Below, in pieces: positions 19,060 to 22,127 of a stretch of DNA of 22,127 nt. The translations under genes were made by a program, and so were the position numbers. Each line of letters begins with the position of its first letter. Position 1 is the stretch's first letter. Source of the stretch: a virus; the IMG/VR virus record IMGVR_UViG_3300042904_000302, positions 1 to 22,127 of that record; one strand, given 5' to 3'. The notes below the pieces were generated by a model. The model saw only the letters and a program-made list of their open reading frames with translations, did no database searches and was not told where the DNA came from.

Positions 19060-19189
19060 GTCTTGGTTGGCGGGGCCGGTCCAAGACACGTCGGATGGCG
19101 GGGCTGTCCGACACCCTTCCGGTGGAAGGCACACTTTGAAACGAGCCGATTTCTCGATCGGTGCGTTTTTCGGTTTGTCTTTTTTTTTT
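19060..19189 (+). promoter_or_regulatory. Structured leader of the coat gene, four hairpins and a U-tract
   Basis: H1 is GTCTTGG/CCAAGAC (19060-19066 with 19081-19087). H2 is GTCGGA/TCCGAC (19090-19095 with 19107-19112). H3 is CCTTCC/GGAAGG with a 3-nt loop (19115-19129). H4 is CCGAT/ATCGG (19146-19161), followed by T5 and then a run of ten Ts (19180-19189) just before the ribosome site. The loops of H1 and H2 both present GGCGGGGC. H4 plus the U-tracts resembles an attenuator. Confidence 0.65.
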
Positions 19190-19203
19190 GGAAGGGTCAC
19201 ATC

Positions 19204-20346
19204 GTGGCAAACGATCTGTCTGTATTGGTTCCCAAGCTGCTGGCGCAAGGTTTGAAGACGCTTCGGCAGCAGGCGTTTCTTCCCCGAATCATCAATCGCG
19301 GTTATCAGGACGAAGCGGCGCGCCCCGGCGATGTCGTGACCATCCCGATTCCGTCGGCCGTCACCGCCGAGGACGTGGTGCCGTCCAACGTGCCGCCGGT
19401 GGACACCGACATCGGGCCGACCAGCGTCACGATCACGCTGGACAAGTGGAAAAAGGCCGACTTCACCCTCACTGACAAGGACATGGAACTTGTCAGCCTG
19501 GGCGTCATTCCGATGCAGGCCGAGGAAGCGGTGAAGGTGCTGGTCAACGCGGTCAACGCCTCGATCTTCGACCAATACCACGGCATTTACGGCTACGTCG
19601 GCACGGCAGGCACGACTCCGTTCGGCAGCGGCTTGGACGAAGCCGTGGACGCGCGCAAGGTGCTGTTCAACCAGATGGCCCCGCCCGACAACCGCTCGAT
19701 CGTCCTCAACGCCGACGCCGAAGCCAACGCGCTCAAGCGGCCGGAGTTCAGCAATCAGCAATGGCGCGTGGGCATCAACGAAGCGGCCATCGCCAGCGGC
19801 CAGATCGCCCGCACGATGGGCTTCGACTGGTACGCCCACCAGCTTGTGCCGTCGCACACCGCCGGCACGGTCACTGGCACGATCACCGTCAACGCCAACA
19901 CGGCGGCCGGCGTCGAGAGCGTCGTCCTGGCGGCCGGTTCCGGCGAAGCCATTGCCTTGAAGCGCGGCGACATCATCACCTTCGCCGGCCACACGCAGAC
20001 CTATGCCGTGCAGGCGGACTTGACCGTGGCCGCCGATTCGACCGGCACGGTGAGCATTCAGCCGCCTTTGCAGGCGGCGGTGACGACCAGCACTTCGATC
20101 ACCGTGAAGGCCAGCCACGCGGTCAATCTCGCGTTCCACCGCGACGCCTTCGCCTTCGTCACCAAGCCGCTGAACAAGGTGCCGGAAGGACTCGGAAGCA
20201 TCATGCAGAGCATGGTGGACCCGCTTTCCGGCGTGGCCCTTCGCCTGGAAATCTCGCGTCAGTACAAGCAGGTGAACTGGTCGTTCGACATCCTGTGGGG
20301 CTGCAAGCTGGTTCGCGCGGCGCTCGCGACCCGCATCGCCGGCTGA
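19204..20346 (+). CDS. Major coat protein, P22 gp5-like (380 aa)
   Basis: This is the main head protein of the HK97 fold. The GTG at 19204 with GGAAGGG 7 nt upstream is the start; the open frame further upstream runs through the hairpin leader and lacks a ribosome site. The N-terminal part reads LAQGLKTLRQQAFLPRIINR, GYQDEAARPGDVVTIPIPSA, and then TITLDKWKKADFTLTDKDME. P22-type coat signatures follow: FDQYHGIYGYVGT, IARTMGFDWYAHQLVPSHT, a strand-rich inserted domain (about 221-305) and a final VNWSFDILWGCKLVRAAL. Codon use is more C-ending than in its neighbours, as expected of a very highly expressed gene. Confidence 0.88.
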   Translation: MANDLSVLVPKLLAQGLKTLRQQAFLPRIINRGYQDEAARPGDVVTIPIPSAVTAEDVVPSNVPPVDTDIGPTSVTITLDKWKKADFTLTDKDMELVSLGVIPMQAEEAVKVLVNAVNASIFDQYHGIYGYVGTAGTTPFGSGLDEAVDARKVLFNQMAPPDNRSIVLNADAEANALKRPEFSNQQWRVGINEAAIASGQIARTMGFDWYAHQLVPSHTAGTVTGTITVNANTAAGVESVVLAAGSGEAIALKRGDIITFAGHTQTYAVQADLTVAADSTGTVSIQPPLQAAVTTSTSITVKASHAVNLAFHRDAFAFVTKPLNKVPEGLGSIMQSMVDPLSGVALRLEISRQYKQVNWSFDILWGCKLVRAALATRIAG

Positions 20347-20373
20347 TCCCCGTCGTCGTCACGCTTCTCGCGG

Positions 20374-20420
20374 AAAGGCTCGGATCGTCGGGTTGTGAAA
20401 CTCGCGTCCGAGCCTTTTTT
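20374..20420 (+). terminator. Strong rho-independent terminator after the coat gene
   Basis: AAAGGCTCGGA (20374-20384), 22-nt loop, TCCGAGCCTTT (20407-20417), with the T-run continuing to 20420. It insulates the coat gene from the lysis module. Confidence 0.9.
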
Positions 20421-20461
20421 CAAATTCTTAGGGCTGGGACGCCCGCAACCGAGTTCGGACA

Positions 20462-21121
20462 ATGGAAGAAGTAAAAAGCCTGTTTCAAAGCAAGACGCTT
20501 TTGGGTCTTGTCACCATCCTCATCACCGGCTTCGTTCGGAAGCATCTCGACGAGGAATATCGCGGGCCTGCCATCAACTTCGCGTTGGAATTCTTCCAAT
20601 GGGTCGTCGGTCCCGGCATCGTGCTTCTCGGTCGCGTGTTCGCCACGAAGAAGTTGGTGGTGAAGCCCAAGAACAGCGGCACGATCGATGACAAGTTTTC
20701 CTTCGCTTTGCTCGCGCTGCTGCCGTCCTTGTTCCTCGTCGGTTGCGGGCCTTCGGCCGGCTACAAGGATTTGGTGTCGGTCCAATATCCGATCATCGCC
20801 GATCGGATGGACCGATATGACTTGGAGCCGAGCGAGGATGTGGCGGTTTCGACCCTGCGATCCGTCGCGGCCAACCCGGACAAGATCACTTTTGAAACCG
20901 CCTATCCCGCGTGGCAATCAGCGTCGCCGATCTATCGCGAGCGAGTGGCGGCCGATCCTGCGATCAACGAACGTCGTCGGGCCGCTTGGCTCAAGACGGC
21001 TGACATCATCGACATCGGGCAAGTGAAGGAGCAGGCGTACCGGGAAGCGTTCAATTTCTTCGGGACCAAATCGCCCGAACCTGAATCGCCCGTCGCCCCG
21101 CCTCGCATTGAAACGCCTTGA
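20462..21121 (+). CDS. Holin-like membrane domain fused to a lipoprotein-like domain (219 aa)
   Basis: The first 65 residues resemble phage holin-like proteins: SLFQSKTLLGLVTILITGFV, a second hydrophobic segment (about 38-58) and the ending LLGRVFATKK, similar to the GR--A conserved in that group. A third hydrophobic stretch, FALLALLPSLFLVGC, ends in a lipobox with C95. The remainder (SPIYRERVAADPAINERRRA ... KTADIID) looks like the small lipoproteins of phage lysis cassettes. No stop codon separates the parts. In-frame GTG codons near residues 67-68 could start a separate lipoprotein. The ATG at 20462 lacks a strong ribosome site. Function is inferred from position and topology. Confidence 0.6.
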   Translation: MEEVKSLFQSKTLLGLVTILITGFVRKHLDEEYRGPAINFALEFFQWVVGPGIVLLGRVFATKKLVVKPKNSGTIDDKFSFALLALLPSLFLVGCGPSAGYKDLVSVQYPIIADRMDRYDLEPSEDVAVSTLRSVAANPDKITFETAYPAWQSASPIYRERVAADPAINERRRAAWLKTADIIDIGQVKEQAYREAFNFFGTKSPEPESPVAPPRIETP

Positions 21122-21169
21122 GCGTCGGATCGGCGGTAGTTTTCAAGTTGAAACCAAACCGGAGAAGTC

Positions 21170-21475
21170 ATGGCGGAAAAATCGACCAAGCAGTTGGAGC
21201 GGGAGCTTCGCGACATCCTCAACAAGTCGTTGCAGGAGGCGAAGGTGTTGGGCCAGAAGCAAATCGACCAGATCACGCGGCAAACGCTGCCGATGCTGAT
21301 CGATCTCGCCAAACTGCCGCCGGAGGAGGCCAAGGAAGCCCTTGAGGACGAATTGACGAACCTTCGGGCCTTGGGAGCCGTCGCGGCCATCGAAGCGCAG
21401 ACGGTCGCCTTGCAGACGACGATGGCGGTTATCCGCGCCGTCGCCATGACCGCCGCCACGATGGCGTTGGCGTGA
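21170..21475 (+). CDS. Small helical protein of the lysis region (101 aa)
   Basis: The ATG at 21170 follows CGGAGAAGTC. The protein is nearly all helix: STKQLERELRDILNKSLQEA, then KQIDQITRQTLPMLIDLAKL, EEAKEALEDELTNLRALGAV and an Ala/Met/Thr-rich end (AAIEAQTVALQTTMAVIRAV and onward) that may sit at a membrane. No family is recognised. Similar helical proteins occur in the lysis cassettes of other phages. An accessory lysis role is a guess based on position. Confidence 0.65.
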   Translation: MAEKSTKQLERELRDILNKSLQEAKVLGQKQIDQITRQTLPMLIDLAKLPPEEAKEALEDELTNLRALGAVAAIEAQTVALQTTMAVIRAVAMTAATMALA

Positions 21476-21508
21476 GTCGCAGTCGGTGGTGGAAGCGAGC
21501 GGATTGAA

Positions 21509-21943
21509 ATGGAGCAGTTTCATCTGAATCCGACATGGGCCTACGTCATCCTGACGCTAGGCTCTTTTTTGTTTGGTTCGTCGGGAGTCCTGACGTATTA
21601 CCTCAAGAATCGTTTTGATCAGTTGAAGGCTTTGCATGACATGGTGAAAGACCTTCAATCGCAGAACTCCGATCAGGCGATTCAAATGGGTCGGCTGGAA
21701 GGCCGCATCACCGCCTTGACGGAAAGTTCCGATGTGGACAAGGAGAAGGTCCGATCGCTGGAAAACGAAGTCCACAAGTATCGAGGCGATTCGCATATGT
21801 GGCGGGGCGAGGCGCAGAACTACAAGTTGAAATGGGAAGAATCGACGTTGCAAGTGAAGGCGTTGAAGGAAGAACTTTTGAAATACGATGCCGGCAAGGA
21901 CGGCGGCGGAACTTCGGCTTCGACCGAAGAAGGAACGGCATGA
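21509..21943 (+). CDS. Spanin-like inner-membrane coiled-coil protein (144 aa)
   Basis: The ATG at 21509 has a weak site (GAGCGGATTGAA). One N-terminal membrane helix (about residues 10-31, AYVILTLGSFLFGSSGVLTY) is followed by a long charged coiled coil (about 35-128: RFDQLKALHDMVKDLQSQNS, ITALTESSDVDKEKVRSLEN, KWEESTLQVKALKEELLKYD) and an acidic tail. This is the layout of i-spanins (Rz), which span the periplasm with a lipoprotein partner and fuse the membranes at lysis. The lipoprotein domain two genes upstream is the obvious partner candidate. Other coiled-coil membrane proteins cannot be ruled out. Confidence 0.6.
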   Translation: MEQFHLNPTWAYVILTLGSFLFGSSGVLTYYLKNRFDQLKALHDMVKDLQSQNSDQAIQMGRLEGRITALTESSDVDKEKVRSLENEVHKYRGDSHMWRGEAQNYKLKWEESTLQVKALKEELLKYDAGKDGGGTSASTEEGTA

Positions 21944-22127
21944 ATTCGGCGCGCATGTTCAAGTTCAGTCTGTTCATGGTGATCTTCGCTTGGCTGTTGG
22001 CGACGATCGTGTTCGTGGGGTCGTTGGCTCATGGGGCCGATCCCGTCCGCATCGACATCACCTACGATGATGGTCGGAAGACTTCCTTCTATCCGACTTC
22101 TCAGCCGGCCGCGCCCGTCGCTCGGAT
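21940..22127 (+). CDS. Exported or membrane-anchored protein, partial at window edge
   Basis: It starts in the stop codon of the spanin-like gene (ATGA) with AAGGAA upstream, and is cut by the right edge after 62 complete codons. The protein MNSARMFKFSLFMVIFAWLL has a classic signal sequence: basic start, hydrophobic core to about residue 28, and an SLAHGA segment suiting signal peptidase cleavage. The mature part begins DPVRIDITYDDGRKTSFYPT. No family can be assigned from the fragment. Confidence 0.6.
   Translation, partial: MNSARMFKFSLFMVIFAWLLATIVFVGSLAHGADPVRIDITYDDGRKTSFYPTSQPAAPVAR

Noticed and set aside
19063-19203. N-terminal extension of the coat protein from an ATG at 19063
   Set aside because: The extension runs through the hairpin leader, no ribosome site precedes 19063, and the GTG at 19204 has a strong one at correct spacing.
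19045-20139. Long open frame of 364 codons on the minus strand opposite the coat gene
   Set aside because: It is antisense to a clear coat protein, has no ribosome site, and its composition (Arg/Gly/His/Val-rich, low complexity) is what GC-rich coding DNA gives in that frame.

Overview
The window is a stretch of a tailed double-stranded DNA bacteriophage or prophage, probably with a P22-like (HK97-fold) head. The diagnostic genes are a large terminase with clear Walker motifs, a DUF4055-type portal, a coiled-coil scaffold, a P22-type coat protein, a lysis-like cluster and a FEN-type 5'-3' exonuclease. The DNA is moderately GC-rich with heavy use of TTG for leucine. Ribosome sites are strong and stereotyped (GAAAGGA, and often GGAAAGGATTTGAAATG). 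No tRNA, integrase, DNA polymerase, CRISPR array or insertion sequence was recognised, and the host cannot be named from this sequence.

Region 1 (28-3552, minus strand) holds ten small genes of unknown function. Each has its own strong Shine-Dalgarno, and most gaps contain hairpins. Five copies of the leader motif CGGCTTGTGTTTGATTC sit 22-31 nt ahead of start codons. The array appears to be driven by a promoter at about 3775-3802 through a highly structured leader of about 215 nt. Region 2 (3553-4632) is the divergent switch: an AT-rich stretch, promoters facing both ways and three short tandem arrays, two of them built of CCAGGR hexamers in opposite orientation.

Region 3 (4633-7320, plus strand) is a tightly packed early-type operon. 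Its most interesting part, 5440-7320, combines NUMOD1-like DNA-binding proteins with no nuclease attached, two tandem ArsR-like winged-helix proteins and three mini membrane proteins. One NUMOD-like protein is a two-domain fusion, and the same two domains recur as separate adjacent genes 1.2 kb downstream. Region 4 (7488-10782) carries a large MazG-like NTP pyrophosphohydrolase with an inserted zinc ribbon, a DUF1643 protein and several small genes joined by ATGA overlaps.

Region 5 (10826-16827) is the packaging and head operon: small terminase (apparently on a leaderless message), a predicted TIM-barrel protein, a small structural protein, large terminase, portal, a mini membrane protein and scaffold. 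A strong terminator follows. Region 6 (16922-19030) is an apparent insertion between scaffold and coat, with the FEN exonuclease, a second small MazG-like protein and unknown genes. Region 7 (19204-20346) is the coat gene, with its own promoter, a leader of about 165 nt containing four hairpins, and a strong terminator. Region 8 (20462-22127) looks like the lysis module: a holin-like domain fused to a lipoprotein, a helical protein, an inner-membrane-anchored coiled-coil (spanin-like) protein and an exported protein cut by the window edge.
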